DNA of 64,000 nucleotides from Avena insularis (Eukaryota; Streptophyta; Magnoliopsida; Poales; Poaceae), in NCBI GenBank assembly GCA_023614405.1, contig CM042688.1:445460028-445524027 (forward strand), written 5' to 3'. A program made the translations under genes and the position numbers. The notes beneath the pieces are model-generated. The model was not told the DNA's origin. It made no database searches and saw nothing but the letters and a program-made list of their open reading frames with translations. Shown piece after piece: positions 21,841-33,950 of the stretch; the first letter of the stretch is position 1, and each line of letters begins with the position of its first letter.

Positions 21841-22686
21841 ACAGGGGAAATGCTCATCAAATGATGCTACCACAACCAAGGAAACCACAGGTATGAGCAT
21901 CAACACAGAAGGGATGCAGTGCGTCAGCTGGAGAACCAGAATCAGGGGTACTAAGGAAACCCCGACAATGATGGGATAAATGAATACAGGGAGCAGCATT
22001 AGAGTTACCGTGTGTTTACCACAGAAGACACAGATAGGCAGAGTGTGCGGCAGAGACATATGGAAGTCAAAGCTATTATGTTGGTTGTGCCGAAGTAGAT
22101 GCATTGGTTGGATCAAGACATCACATAGAGTATCAAGGATCATCCCAGGCTCATGTCGAGTCCTGGATCATATGCTTTGGTGCTTGACCCAACTTTCATC
22201 AGGCCAAACATCAACGAGAAATTTTCCAAGGTGTTGATTGACAACGACAACAATATTAACATAATGTTCAAGGACACCATGCAAAAGTTGGGGTTCTCTA
22301 AAAATATGCTCCAAGCAACAAAGACCACTTTCCATGGCATTGTGTCGGGTTTGTCTTGTGAGCCTATTGGAAAAGTCTGAATTGATGTTTTATTCGGCAG
22401 GAGAGAGAATGGTAGGACAGAGAACCTGGAGTTTGAGGTTGTGTATTTGGACAGCTTCTACCATGTGTTACTCGACATGATAGCTCTTTCAAAATTTATG
22501 GCAAGTGATCACATCAATTACTTGAAGATGAAGATGTCAGGGCCAAACAGAGTCATCACCATAGCAGGGGACTTCAGCCACTCCATGGAGTGTGCCTCAG
22601 CTGGGTCAAACCTAGCCGAGTCATTGGTGATCGCCCAAGAGAAGAAAACGATCCAAGTGGTTATGGCATTGGCTCAGTCCATGTAG
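21841..22686 (+). pseudogene. Protease region of Tat-3
   Basis: From 22153: a KVLIDNDNNINIMF segment at the retropepsin active site, where a D-G-S/G triad would be expected. Here it reads D-N-D, so the enzyme would be inactive. Downstream are ATKTTFHGIVSGLS and LKMKMSGPNRVITIAGDF, which match the LQMKMPGPNGVITINGNF segment of Tat-2. A stop lies near 22378 and the next segment continues in the same frame. The part 21841-22150 is broken linker. Confidence 0.6.
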
Positions 22687-24250
22687 CTGAATATGCCGGC
22701 TCTGAGTAAACCACATGGGAGTGTGTTGTTTCAGTCAACAAATGATACCAAGAAGGTGCCAATTGATGATCAATTCCTAGATCGCATCGTGACTATTGGT
22801 GTTGGCCTTGGCAAGAAATAGGAAACAGAGCTCATCAGCTTCCTCCATGTGAATTGGGATATCTTTTGTTGGTCCACATAGGATCTGCATGGTGTGTTGA
22901 GGGAGCTGGCTGAGCACTCTTTACACATCAGACCCAGCACAAAACCGGTGAAGCAACCTCTCTAACGGTTTGCCGAAGATTGGAGGAAAGTCATTGATAA
23001 CGATATAGCTCGGCTCCTTACAGCCGGGTTTATCATGGAATTACTTTACCCAGATTGGTTGTCTAATCCGGTGTTGGTAGAAAAGAAGAAAGTTGACCCA
23101 AACATGGCAGTGGTGTGTGTATGTGTATCGATTACACAAACCTGAATAAGGCGTGTCCAAAAGATCCATTCCCCCTGCCAAAGATAGATTAGGTCATTGA
23201 CTCAACCGCTGGGTGTGAGCTCTTGTCATTTGTAGATGCATATTTTGGTTTCCACCAGATAGCCTTGAACCTGGATGATCAAATAAAGACTGCTTTTATT
23301 ACCCTATATGGGGCTTATTGTTATTGCACTATGCCATTTCGCATACGTAATGCAGGGGCAACGTATCAAAGATGCATGCAAAAATGCTTGCACGATCAAA
23401 TTGGCAAAAATATCCAAATATATGTTGATGATGTGGTGATAAAAACCAAGGAGAGTCATACTCTCTTAGAGGATATCCGGCAAACATTCACGAACTTAAG
23501 AAGGTTCCGAATGAAACTCAACCCAGAAAAATGCACCTTCAGTGTCCTCGGCCAGAAAGTTACTCGGTTTCCTTGTGTCCAGCCAAGGTACCAAATCTAA
23601 TCCAACTAAAATCCGATCTATTGAGAGAATGGAATTTCCAAAGTGTCTTAATGATGTATAGAAGTTCACAGGTTGCCTGGCATCATTGACTCGGTTTGTA
23701 TGTCGGCTAGGGGAAAAGGCTTTGCCTCTCTATTAGCTAATGAAAAACTTGGACAAGTTCATATGGACACCACAACCATACAGTGCATTTCACAAACTAA
23801 AAAATATGCTAGCCTCTGCACCTATGTTAGCTTTCCCACAGTCCAAAGAGCCGATGTCTCTCTACATAGCAGCGACCAACTGAGTCGTAAGTGTTGTGAT
23901 GGTGGTGGAGCGTGATGAGGAAGGTAAATCAGTGCAAAGGCCAGTTTCTTACCTAAGCGAGGTACTCTCTGCATCAAAGAAAAACTATCCTCATTATCAC
24001 AAAATGGCATATGGCATCTATATGGCGGCCAAAAAGCTTAAGCACTACTTTGAAGAACACACTATAAAGGTGATATGTGAAGCACCCATATCTGAGATAA
24101 TGAGTAACAAAGATGCAAGTGGCTGAATTGCCAAATGGGTAATTGATTTAGCCCCATATGCTCCACAATATGATAGGAGAGATGCAATCAAGTCTCAGGA
24201 AGTGGCTGACTTTTTTGTGGATTGGGCTGAAATGCAATATGAACCACCCT
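22687..24250 (+). pseudogene. Reverse transcriptase and RT-linked RNase H of Tat-3
   Basis: Fingers motifs are recognisable but in shifting frames from about 22900 (KPVKQPL, then the PFPLPKI-type motif near 23170). The palm at 23223-23600 is intact with VDAYFGFHQIALNLDDQIKT, TMPFRIRNAGATYQRCM and IQIYVDDVVIKTKESHTL, so YVDD is present. A frameshift near 23570 precedes the connection. The RT-linked RNase H at about 23890-24250 has SYLSEVLSASKKNYPHYHKM. Stops near 24124 and elsewhere prevent a full product. Confidence 0.75.
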
Positions 24251-24780
24251 TGCCGGATTCAAAGTACTAGAGAATGCACTTCGATGGATGAAAATTGAAG
24301 GATGGATTAGGGGTTGGGGTAGTCCTTACCTCGCCCAAGAAATATCAAATGAGATATGTGCTCCAGACCCACTTTCGAGCGTCAAACAATGTGGTCGAGT
24401 ATGAGGCGCTTGTGCATGGGATAAAAGTAGCTAAAGAGATTGGGATACATCGGATATAGTGCTCTGGTGACTCAGATTTGGTGGTGCAGCAATTTTCTGG
24501 GCCTTGGGATGCCTTGGACGCAAACATGGCCCTTTATAGTTTCCACGTCCAAAATATATGTGTGTACTTTGAAGGATGTAAATTCCATCATGTACCACGG
24601 GCTAAAAATGATGCATCCGATGCGTTTTCCAAACTGGGTTCATCCATGCAAGCAATCCCACCAGGTCTTGCCTTGCAGATTCTCAGAAAACCATCAATTA
24701 ACACTTCACCGGAATCCGAATCAATCTATATCTCGGTCAATCCAGGATCAGAAGCTTCCCCAATGAACATTGACTGAGGG
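24251..24780 (+). pseudogene. Second RNase H of Tat-3
   Basis: Contains MHFDG near 24272 followed by a stop, VVLTSPKKYQMRYVLQTHFR, ASNNVVEYEALVHGIKVA (Glu), a GDSDLVVQQF motif (Asp) and the HVPRAKNDASDAFSKLG end motif, all in nearly one frame. This is the added RNase H of the Tat lineage, homologous to 45951-46400 of Tat-2. It ends in a TGA at about 24777 just before the integrase segment. Confidence 0.7.
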
Positions 24781-26175
24781 AACACCTCGCCGAACCCTGG
24801 GACTACCTCGGGTTACCCGAGGACTGCTTTGCAGAACCCAAGGACTGCTCAGCTTAATCCGGGAAAGGTTATGTCGGTTGATCCAATGGAGGTTGACGAA
24901 GTGCTTTTCCCGGCCCATGCTATACCAGCATGGGAACAGCCAATATTTGGATTCTTAAAAGATGGAATTTTGCCAAGTGACGAGGTACTCTCTAGGAAAG
25001 TGCAGAGAAGAGAAAAGGCATATACCATAATCAATGCCAAGTTATACAAGAGAAGTGTCACAAGTGTCCTGCAGTGGTGTGTTGATACGGCAGAAGGGTA
25101 GGAAATCCTCCAAGATATACATCAGGGCGAATGTGGGCATCTTGCCTCGTCCAGGGCCTTAGTATCAAAAGCTTCTCGCATGGATTTTACTGGCCTAGTG
25201 CCTTGCAACAGGCTAGGGACCTTGTGAAGAAATGCAATGGGTGTCAGAGGTATCCTAGCAAGATACATATGCCAGCCTCTGAGCTCAAAACCATACCTAT
25301 CACTTGGCCATTTGCTGTGTGGTGCTTGGATATGGTTGGACCATTTAGGCTAGCCCTAGGAAACATGACTCATATCTTGTTCATGATGGTCAAGTTTACA
25401 AAGTGGATTGAAATAAAGCCAATCAGAAAATGTGATGGAGCTACATCCGTATCATTCCTCAAGGACATCATATTGAGATATGGGTACCCACATAGTATAA
25501 TAACGGAAAATGCCACAAATTTTGTGGAAGGAGCATTTGCTCGGTTTTGCCAAGACAAAAGGATAAGGCTAGATCTCGCGTCAGTGGCACACCCTGCATT
25601 GAATGGGCAAGTGGAGAGATCCAACGGACTAGTACTATCCGGGATAAAACCTCGGCTCATTGAGCCGCGACAAAGATCAGCAGGGTGTTGGATTCATGAA
25701 CTTCCAGCAGTGTTATGGAGCCTAAGAACAACTCCAAATCGAGCAACAGGCTATAGGACATTATTTCTGGTATATGGGGGCGAAGCTGTATTACTAGCCA
25801 ACATAGAGCATGACTCTCCTAGAGTCACCAAATACACAGAAGCCGAAGTGCAAGAAGCACAGAAAAATGATGTTGATCTGCTGGCAGAGGCAAGAGATTT
25901 GGCATTGTCCAGATCCTCCGTATATCAGCAAAACCTCTGATGCTATCATAGCCGAAAAGTGAACCCCAAGTTTTCTGGGAAGGATATTTGGTACTTGGGC
26001 TGGTGCAATGCACTGTCGGCATGCATATGCTCTCACCACCATGGGAAGGACCATTCATCGTGAGCAAAGCTTTGCACAATGATGCATACTACCATATAGA
26101 TTCTCAACCGCGGGAGAAGAACAAGGTAAACATGGCGGGAGAAGTATCAATAAGGGTATGGAATGTAGCGTGACT
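24781..26175 (+). pseudogene. Integrase of Tat-3
   Basis: The N-terminal linker and zinc region (24829-25240) have HQGECGHL near 25123 and, after a frameshift near 25130, VKKCNGCQRYPSK. The catalytic core has CLDMVGPF (first Asp), IITENATNF (a TDNG-type motif with the Asp changed to Glu) and HPALNGQVERSNG (Glu). A stop lies near 25938. The C-terminal part continues in other frames with a PPWEGPF motif near 26040. The altered second catalytic residue and the frameshifts indicate an inactive enzyme. Confidence 0.75.
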
Positions 26176-26780
26176 TCGTCCATTTTACACTTAGCTAAAG
26201 TGTATGTATCTCGAACTCGCATATGTCGGCCTGTATGTCAGTAATGAGCTTATCAATGAAATCTTGGCACCTCAAACAGAAACTCGGGGAGTGCCTTAGT
26301 AGTAATTGTCTTTTTATGCATTTACATTTTCTATATGTCGGCTGGCTTAAATTTCTTGCCCCTTAGCTGAGTTAGTAATGTGTGGGCACCAAAGGCTAAC
26401 TCTTCGACTTGCTGCTGTCCAAAAAGATTGGCTTCATGGCAAGCAAGAGAACAAACCCGACAAGGCTATGCACATGAAAAACAACTAAGGAAGGAAACAT
26501 AATCGAGCCAGCATTTGCTTTTTGGAATAACCCATGTATTAACATTCTTTATTATTATGCCGGGTTATTTTGAGCTAATCCTCAAAATTTCAAAAGTATT
26601 GTTAATTTAATTTGTTGACCTCAGACTCGTAAGTCGAATGCTAGATCATGGTAGACACGAGCCGAGTCATCAAGTTGAGCAAATAAGAAAATAGAACTCG
26701 AGAACTTCGCACAAACATAATCGACTTAAAGCATAATAGTAGCAGAATGACATAAACTGTTTTAATCTAAGCCCGGCATA
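26176..26780. other. Tat-3 spacer between pol and the antisense gene
   Basis: An AT-rich convergent 3' region. No ORF, no repeat and no structure that I can support. Confidence 0.5.
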
Positions 26781-29700
26781 CTGGGGATTTAAAAAAGTTT
26801 CAAGCTTGTGCACTTAAGGAGCAGCGGCAGCCGGATCATCTGTGGAAGGAGGTGGAACATTAGATTCGGCTTCGGGGATCTCGGCCTCCTCATCATCATC
26901 CGGATCTTCTTGGTATTCATCCACACCCTCCTCAACATACCCATCAGCCACCTCAGCGAGGAAACTTGGCCCATCAGTCCAAGCATGGATCTTGCCATAT
27001 TGGATGAGCTGATAGGCATGGTCCTAGCATCGCTCGATGAGGGTCGGTTCGGTGATACACCTGGAACCATCGCGCATGTTCTAGAGTGTGTCCAGATTGA
27101 GTCCATCATACCATGATAACACGAAGGCCAAGGTTATATCAGCACCAACCTGCACAGCGGACAACCGCCACAGATTCAACATTATCTTGCTCTCCATGAG
27201 TTTCTCGGCCAGCTGGGAGGGACCCTTGGGTGTAGTTTCATTTTGCCAAAGGACATGGAAAACCCGGATGGTTGCATCCAGAAGATCCACCCCGAATGAC
27301 TTCATCACTTTAACCCGGGCCTAGATACTGACCAATGAGTCATCCATGTCAAATGTCGTGGTGGATTTAGCAGGAACACCTTTCTCGGCTCGAGTTTTCT
27401 AAACAATAGCGGTGGCGCGAGCCTCGGATTCAGGGAAGTTGCCTGAAAAGCAGGTAAAAGGAACATGTTGGTGCAAGAAACAGAGGACATAACGGGAACA
27501 TCGGCAAATAATAAAAAATCTGGGAGAACTCATGAGTGATGACACTATTGATTCGGGTGACCTCCATTTAACCAAGCAGTAGCCTTGTTTTGGAAATTTT
27601 CCATCTCAAGATTCACCGAGTCAAATTTGACCTTGGCATCCTTGATTTGATCCTGCTCCTTCTTGAGCTAGGTCTTGAGTTGGTCCTTCTCCTCAAAAAA
27701 GGATTGTTCAACCTTGTCAAGTTCATCTTTCTAGAGGGTTTTGAATTTCTCAATCTCGGCGTGGAGCCGAGAGATTTCTTTGTCCTTCTCCTTTAGCTGA
27801 ACTTGATGCTGGCCTGCTTGTTCGAGAAAGTGAAGCGTCAATTCGGGCATGGAAACACAATCCTGAAGAGACACTGAAAAGATTTTGACCCTGCAGTTCC
27901 GAGTTATAATTACCCGCCGAGCCATAAGGAAGAAATGCAAAGGATAAAGAGTAAAAGAAAAATACCTTTCAGCTCGGCCACCTGTCTCTTCAGCAACTTG
28001 TTTTGGGCCTCCACATTGGCTGGAAAAATCTGAAACACGAGTTAGCTCGACAAGTCAATAACAAACGGAACCAAACTGAAGGCAATTAGGCAAAGGTTTA
28101 CCTTTCTTCTTTAGCTTTGGAAGCAATTCCATATGCTTTGAAGAAAGCTCTTTGTGCGCATTAAGAAACCGCTTGAACTCGGCAGTACGCCGATTGGTGG
28201 TGATCTGAAAAGAGCAATTGTTAAGTTAACAAGTGATGATGATATTCAAAGTTATTCAAGATTCGAGTCAAGAGGAACTTAACCTGGCTCTAGCTGATTA
28301 GATATTTGAAGTTATTCAGGATCCGAGTCAAGTGGAACTTAACCTGGCTCTAGGTGACTGGATATTCAATGTTATTCAAGATCGGAGTCATGTGGAACAT
28401 AACCTGGCTCTAGGTGATTGGATATTTGAAGTTATTCAAGATCCGAGTAAAGTGGACCTTAACCCAGCTCTAGGTGATTGGATATTTGAAGTTATTCGAG
28501 ATTCGAGTCAAGTGGAACTTAACCCAGCTCTAGGTGAGTGGATATTTGAAGTTATTCAAGATTCGAGTCAAGCGGAACTTAACCTGGCTCTAGGTGATCG
28601 GATATTTGAATTTATAAAAGATCCGAGTCAAGTGGAACTTAACCTGGCTCTAGGTGCCTGTATATCAAAATTATACTAAAGATTTGAACCAAGTAAACAT
28701 ACTTTGGAACTGAAAGGAAAATAAAGAAAATTGCGCAAATTCAATGCTAGGAGCATCCAGCCGAGTAATTTCTTACTCCCTCGGAGCCTCGGGGACTGGA
28801 GGATATATACACAAGTACATGCACAAACATAAAAATATTGACAAAGAAGTTACCTCTATCATCTTTCCAGCATAAGCTATGGCTTTGCTGGTAGTGTTCC
28901 TTTGGGCACCAATTTCAGCAGGGCCGAACTTTGCAGGATTCCCGGAGCTGACTTTTACATACTCCGCATTATTCCAATTCTCGGTGTACTCAGCAAGCGA
29001 GCCGAGAATGCTAGCTCTGAGTGTCTGAGTCAGGACTAAGCCTTTCTCATGAGCAGCTTGTGGGCCGACCTTTGTAGCGGTCGGGCTGGTGTGTAGTGTG
29101 ATCTGCTTATCCAAAGTGGGGCCAGAAGTGCTACTGCCTTTTTGCATCATGGAAGCAATGGTGCGTTGCCCTGACCCAGCTGTTGATCCCTTGGGTGCCA
29201 CCTTAGTCACTTTGGCAGGTTTCTTGACCTTAGCAGCTGGTTTAACCTATTGTTGAGGGGCTGTGGGCTGAACTTTTGCTGCCGAAGCTGGCGCATGAGA
29301 TTTAGCTTGTGGGGTTTGCCGAGGTTGGTCGTCTCTCCGAGCCTGGGGAGACTCGGATGAGGTTGGAGGCACTTGTTGTTGTCAACTGGAAGAAGATGCA
29401 GAAGATGGTTGCGGCCGAGACTAGGGCTGAGTTTGGACTGGTACCGGAGTCTCTGGTACCTCGGTAGAAACTAGTTTGGCACCGGCAACGATCTTCTTCT
29501 CCTTGCGGTGTGGCATAGGAACCACCTTGCAAATCAGGCATAATAATGTCCTCTGAGGCGCCACCTCCATCGGTGACGACTTTGTCCTTCTCCCGCCAAA
29601 GTGGACTATTGTTTGGCACGGCGAGAGATTTCTCCCAAATTGGGCTCAGAACAGGAGCATCGCCATGGGGAGAGGGTGGTGCCTCGTTAATAGAGAGATG

Positions 29701-31250
29701 ATACTGGAGCCACATTGGTAAATATCCACGGTCGTTCTACTAGATCAAACAAGGAGAAAGGCCAAATCAAATAAGGAAAAGAGAAACAATAAATACGAAG
29801 AAAAAGAAGAGGAACATAAAACACAGAAGTAACCCAGAAAAGGTGCTTACCTGGATGCAGATGGAGGAGGTTTGGGCATAGGAGCCTTCCGGATCGCGGG
29901 CTTCTTGCCGCCTTTTTTATATCTCTTGCCGGGTTTGGCTCGCTCGGCCAGAGGAGCCGAGGTTGCAACTCGCTTCTTCATGGTGCCCTGGGCTCCCACC
30001 AGCACAGGAGGCACATCATGCAGCCAACCAGGTAGGAGCGGGATCAGCCGGAAAGGCGTAAGAAATAGGCTTAGGGTCAAGTAACTCGATAACTTCACAC
30101 TCCTCATCGTCATCATCGTCCATCCAATCCTTTATGACATAAGTCTTACCAGAAGATCGGCTAGAGCTAGATTTCGGGATATGCATGAATTCCTCAGAAT
30201 CCGGCTCCTCTGGGTCTGAGGTATCCCGATCCTTGCCCCAAGGGAGGGCCGGGGTCTGGGTGTCTTCGGCCGTCTGCTGAAGGAATTTCTGAACAAAGTA
30301 ATACAAGAAGGTCAGATAGGTGATAAAGGCGGACATAACGTGTAACTCAAAGAAGGGTCACTCGAAAGATATACCTGGGGAACATGCATGTCTCGGTTGT
30401 AGGGCTCTAGTCCCCATTCCCAATCCTCGGTAAAGGGTTTCTTGAAAATGGACTTAACTCGGCGAAAAATTTGAGCATCGGAGAGCTCGACCAATGAAAC
30501 TCAGTCGGGGTCAAGCTGACCACTCATGTAGCAGAGTTTGTGGGAGCATTTTTGCAGCGGACAAATTTGGTTTCGGATGAAAGTGATCATCAGATTCTCA
30601 CCGTTTAACCCGTCAACAATCAACTCAAGGATGCGTTTCTCCACGAGATTGACTAGAATACTAGCCTTCTTGGGGTCTTGTTCCCAGTTCTTCCTATTGT
30701 GGACGCCAACACAAAAGGCAGGCAGACGAATCTTGTTGATCGGGGTATCGTTCGTTACGTAGAAGAACGTCTTCTCCCACCCTTTGCAAGACTACAGACC
30801 CGTAACCCGGGGGAAGATATAACCTCACACGGGAGAAATAGATGTCGCCCTGCACTGAGTTAGAGCCTTATCGCCAGGATGAAGTTCCTTATTCGGAACA
30901 ACCTTGGACCGGATTCGGAAGAATTTCGACCAAATCTGGATACCCGTCGATGCTGCAAGCATAGGGCAAAAGAGAGGCGATGGCATTCGCATGGAGATGA
31001 TGGGGTTGGAGATCAAAACTCGTGAGGAAATCATGGAAGAAATCGCTAATGGGAAGGCCAAATCTACGAGCAAAGTGGGAGAGGAAGACAACAAACTCAC
31101 CCTCCTCGGGGGCGGGAACTAGCTCATCACCTGGGATATGGCAGCTAACACCAGCGGGTACGCGACGCGTGCAAATGAGCCAGTCAAGCTCTACCTGCAT
31201 CACCCTCGAGCCATCCCAGGCACTGTGCTCATGGGTGGCGCTGCCCTCCT
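26781..31250 (-). pseudogene. Antisense gene (aORF) of Tat-3
   Basis: The N-terminal part (31203 to about 30550) has the motif pattern of the Pfam family 'putative gypsy type transposon' (PF04195-like): FVVFLSHFARRFGLPISDFF and FLTSFDLQPHHLHANAI, then a GWEKTFFYV-like motif near 30770. The middle (30336-28860) is acidic and Ser/Pro-rich with KDWMDDDDDEE and ASILGSLAEYTENWNNAEYV. The C-terminal part (about 28200-26850) is coiled-coil-like (HFLEQAGQHQVQLKEKDKEI) and ends in an acidic tail with DEEAEIPEAESN. Frame changes between blocks coincide with GT...AG-like boundaries, so it is probably multi-exon. Stops within blocks show decay. Function unknown. A 60-bp minisatellite lies inside it. Confidence 0.6.
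28242..28670. repeat. 60-bp minisatellite, about 7 copies, in the Tat-3 antisense gene
   Basis: Unit of exactly 60 bp containing 'aacttaacctggctctaggt' and 'gatatttgaagttattca'. Successive units start at 28261, 28321, 28381, 28441, 28501, 28561 and 28621, with a few substitutions each and no indels through the array. Because 60 is divisible by 3, an ORF of 20-residue repeats stays open on the plus strand, but I do not regard that as a gene. On the minus strand each unit carries CTAGAGCCAGGTTAAG, a good splice-donor match. The last copy on that strand is followed near 28200 by a CTTTTCAG acceptor. Confidence 0.9.
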
Positions 31251-31931
31251 AATGTTCTTCCACAATGACGATGTCGTAAGGCATCCTCAGATCCAAATCC
31301 TCAGAGGATGAACTTGATGAGTGTGAGAGAGAGAGAGGCTTTGACTGGCGCGGCCCCGTAGCAGCGACGAATTATGGCGTTGTGGTGGAGCAAGGAAGCA
31401 CGGAGAGCGGCGGAAGCAGCGCCATCGCTAAGCAAAGAGAAGCGGTGGCAGCAGCACTAGTAGGAAGATGATGAATTGATGCATCAAATCGTGCCACACC
31501 CACGGCCACATGACGCGGAAACGGAAACGGTAGATTGTGGCTAAGGCAATTAACGAGGCGTCCAATATTGAGGGGACGTGCAGCAGTGATAACTAGCGTA
31601 GTATGAAAATAACTGACATCATGGCCCTTAAAATAAGGCAAAGACAAGGATTAACCTCCACGTAGGATATGAGGAGGAGTACACGAGAAGATAGGCATCT
31701 AAGGGGTTAACCCCAGATGCAACACTGTGACTCGACCAACGAGCGATGACTCAGAAAGAGCCAAGGAAAGTCAAAAACAGAATCAAGTCACCAAGAAGTA
31801 CTACCGAGTTAAAAACGGTGAAGGCTGACATATGAATATGTCGGCGAGATGGACAGTGATACAAATAAGATTGAACCTGATGTGGTCTTACCAACTAAGG
31901 TTGATGAGACCGCACCATCTTTGAGGACTAA
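31251..31931. other. Leader of the Tat-3 antisense gene and 3' untranslated region
   Basis: No ORF longer than 91 codons. It holds a short AG-rich tract near 31320-31332 and a GC-richer block (31350-31470) with GCGG/GCAGC words. A purine-biased run, TTTGAGGACTAA (31920-31931), next to TGTTGGGG could be a decayed polypurine tract. Confidence 0.4.
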
Positions 31932-32108
31932 TGTTGGGGGGATCACCCCGTGTAGGGTAAAGCCGAGGTAAAAGGACAAGGTCCGCTGAGTCAAAGATGG
32001 TCAAAGCATGGGCTAGCCAAATCATAGAAGGGCCGGCCGGGTTATGGCCGGGTTAACCTGAGCCAGAAAGCACTGTCAAGACTCGGCCGACATACATGAT
32101 ATGTCAGC
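31932..32108 (+). repeat. Candidate 3' LTR start of a Tat element, truncated by the Athila-like insertion
   Basis: TGTTGGGGGGATCACCCC follows a polypurine-like run and runs 177 bp to the Athila-like LTR at 32109. It does not match the first 177 bp of the LTR at 19051, so either it is not an LTR or Tat-3 is a composite. It contains the imperfect inverted words GGCCGGCC and CGACATACATGATATGTCAG. Confidence 0.35.
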
Positions 32109-32542
32109 TGATGACTGCATATTTGCATCATGTTTTACATTATTATTTTGCATTGTAGATGTAGGATCTTGGTATTTTACGACGCTCGCATGCACATTTT
32201 ATGTCTGTTTTCACCAGGATCAGGACAGATGATGGATACAATTCTTGGAGTAGTTGTATTGTGGAGAAAAGGAGTCAAAAACAACATAAATCGCTTATTA
32301 TGGAAATATTAATAATACCAGAAGAAAACCAGAACCGAACAAGGGAGGCAGAGAGTCCAACGACCAACTATACGATCGGAGCAATTTTCCGGCCGTATAG
32401 CTCCGGCAGTATAGTTTGGTGTGCGCCTCCGCCTCGTCAAATAGTTTCACCCCGTGCAATTGGTTCGAGGAGACGACATACAGAACACCTAGAAATTGTA
32501 GAAACCTCGCCTCCAGAAGGCATCTAGAGGGGGACCCACAAG

Positions 32543-33092
32543 TGTCATGGTATTGCCGACGAGTATGCCATGGAGGGGTCCTCACAGTGCGTGTTTAGAG
32601 AGGTGGGGGAAGGCGTAGAGTTGGCGGGTACGAGGTAACACAGCTTACCCAGGTTCAAGTCCCACAATGGTGGCGGAACTCTACTTCTGCTATAAATCAC
32701 TATAATGTTAATACGCCGAGTTATAGAGATAGGTTCGCTATGCGAGGTGTTGCATGTTGTACGCAGCAATCTGAGAAGTTGTGTGCCCTAAAGGCTCCCA
32801 CAGGCTGGCTTATAATGGCGCCAAGACCTAGGGTTTATAGGGAAAAGTCCTTGCCAGACAAGGTAAAGAGTGCTACACTAATACGAACTAGTCTTCCGTG
32901 TCTTGCACTCCAAGGCTCTGAGAATGTTGGTGACTCCTGCGTAGCCTTCCTTTATCCAGCATGGGCCTCCCTTCAGGATCCGTCTAACTAGGACGCCCAG
33001 CAGGCCACAGGCCTTGCTACCAACTATGGGCCACCTGGGTTAGGTGGATTGGTGACATGCTATAAGGATACCCATATAGCATATCCCCAACA
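32543..33092 (-). repeat. Solo LTR (550 bp) with 5-bp target duplication
   Basis: On the minus strand it runs from TGTTGGGGATATGC to AATACCATGACA, with a TATAAACCCTAGG promoter-like motif (plus strand 32828-32838). Perfect 5-bp TSD ACAAG at 32538-32542 and 33093-33097. No internal sequence remains, as expected after recombination between two LTRs. Its end resembles the LTR at 19051-19552, so the families are related. Confidence 0.85.
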
Positions 33093-33492
33093 ACAAGCGA
33101 TCCATCTTCACCCTCTGCATATTTGGGAGGCTAAGGTATCAAGCTTCATCATCCACCGCTACATCACCACCATCTCCATCCATCCCATCTACCTCTTGTC
33201 TAGATCTTGTTGTAATTCCTATACTCGTTGTGGATTTATACAAGTACTATTCATCTATGATTGTTTCCATTACCATTGCCATTATGTTGATTGCCTCCGT
33301 GTTTGAGTAGATCATTAGTTCTTGGGGAGATGGAGAAACCCTAGTATGAGATTGAAATAAGATAAAGTCTATTATGATATTCATCATTGTGACCATGTGT
33401 TAGATTTTCCACATCTTGATGTTGAGAGAAGTCGACCTCTCAATATTTGCCTCTTGTGGGGACTTGATGGAGGAAACTACTTGTTGGTAGAT

Positions 33493-33950
33493 GGAGGCGT
33501 GCTAGCACTTACAGTGACTATAAAGTTGTTGGCACCCCTTATGTATCAACTTGGGAAACCGAGGAAACTCACGGAACACTATACATGCCATGGGGTACGT
33601 CCTATGGGATTACATCCCTTAATAGCGCAGTAATTTGATTGATGTTGATTGCTGACTATTGTGGTTATGAGGATGATGTGAGCAGCGGTTGCTGCCTATT
33701 CGTCCAAATACGGAGTTCCTCGGAGGCGTGCTAGCACTTACAGTGACTATAAAGTTGTTGGCACCCCTTATGTATCAACTTGGGAAACCGAGGAAACTCA
33801 CGGAACACTATACATGCCATGGGGTACGTCCTACGGGATTACATCCCTTAATAGCGCAGTAATTTGATTGATGTTGATTGCTGACTATTGTGGTTATGAG
33901 GATGATGTGAGCAGCGGTTGCTGCCTATTCGTCCAAATACGGAGTTCCTC
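33493..33950. repeat. 229-bp tandem duplication in the Athila-like LTR
   Basis: Two head-to-tail copies (33493-33721 and 33722-33950), each starting 'ggaggcgtgctagcac' and ending 'cggagttcctc'. They appear to differ at one position (CCTATGGG against CCTACGGG). The near identity indicates a recent duplication compared with the age of the element. Confidence 0.9.

Larger units (their letters stand above)
19051..32108 (+). mobile_element. Tat-3: decayed Tat-lineage Gypsy element
   Basis: Plus-strand order: LTR (19051-19552), gag, protease, RT/RNase H, second RNase H, integrase (to about 26175), spacer, then a long antisense gene on the minus strand (26781-31250). It ends at a candidate 3' LTR start at 31932 that is cut by the Athila-like element at 32109. 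Coding frames shift several times and stops are frequent, so it is older than Tat-1 and Tat-2. The candidate 3' LTR start does not match the 5' LTR start, so the boundaries may belong to a recombinant structure. Confidence 0.7.

Noticed and set aside
28332..28679. Plus-strand ORF of 20-residue repeats
   Set aside because: It is open only because the 60-bp minisatellite unit is a multiple of three. It lies opposite the antisense gene of Tat-3 and has no start context or homology that I recognise.
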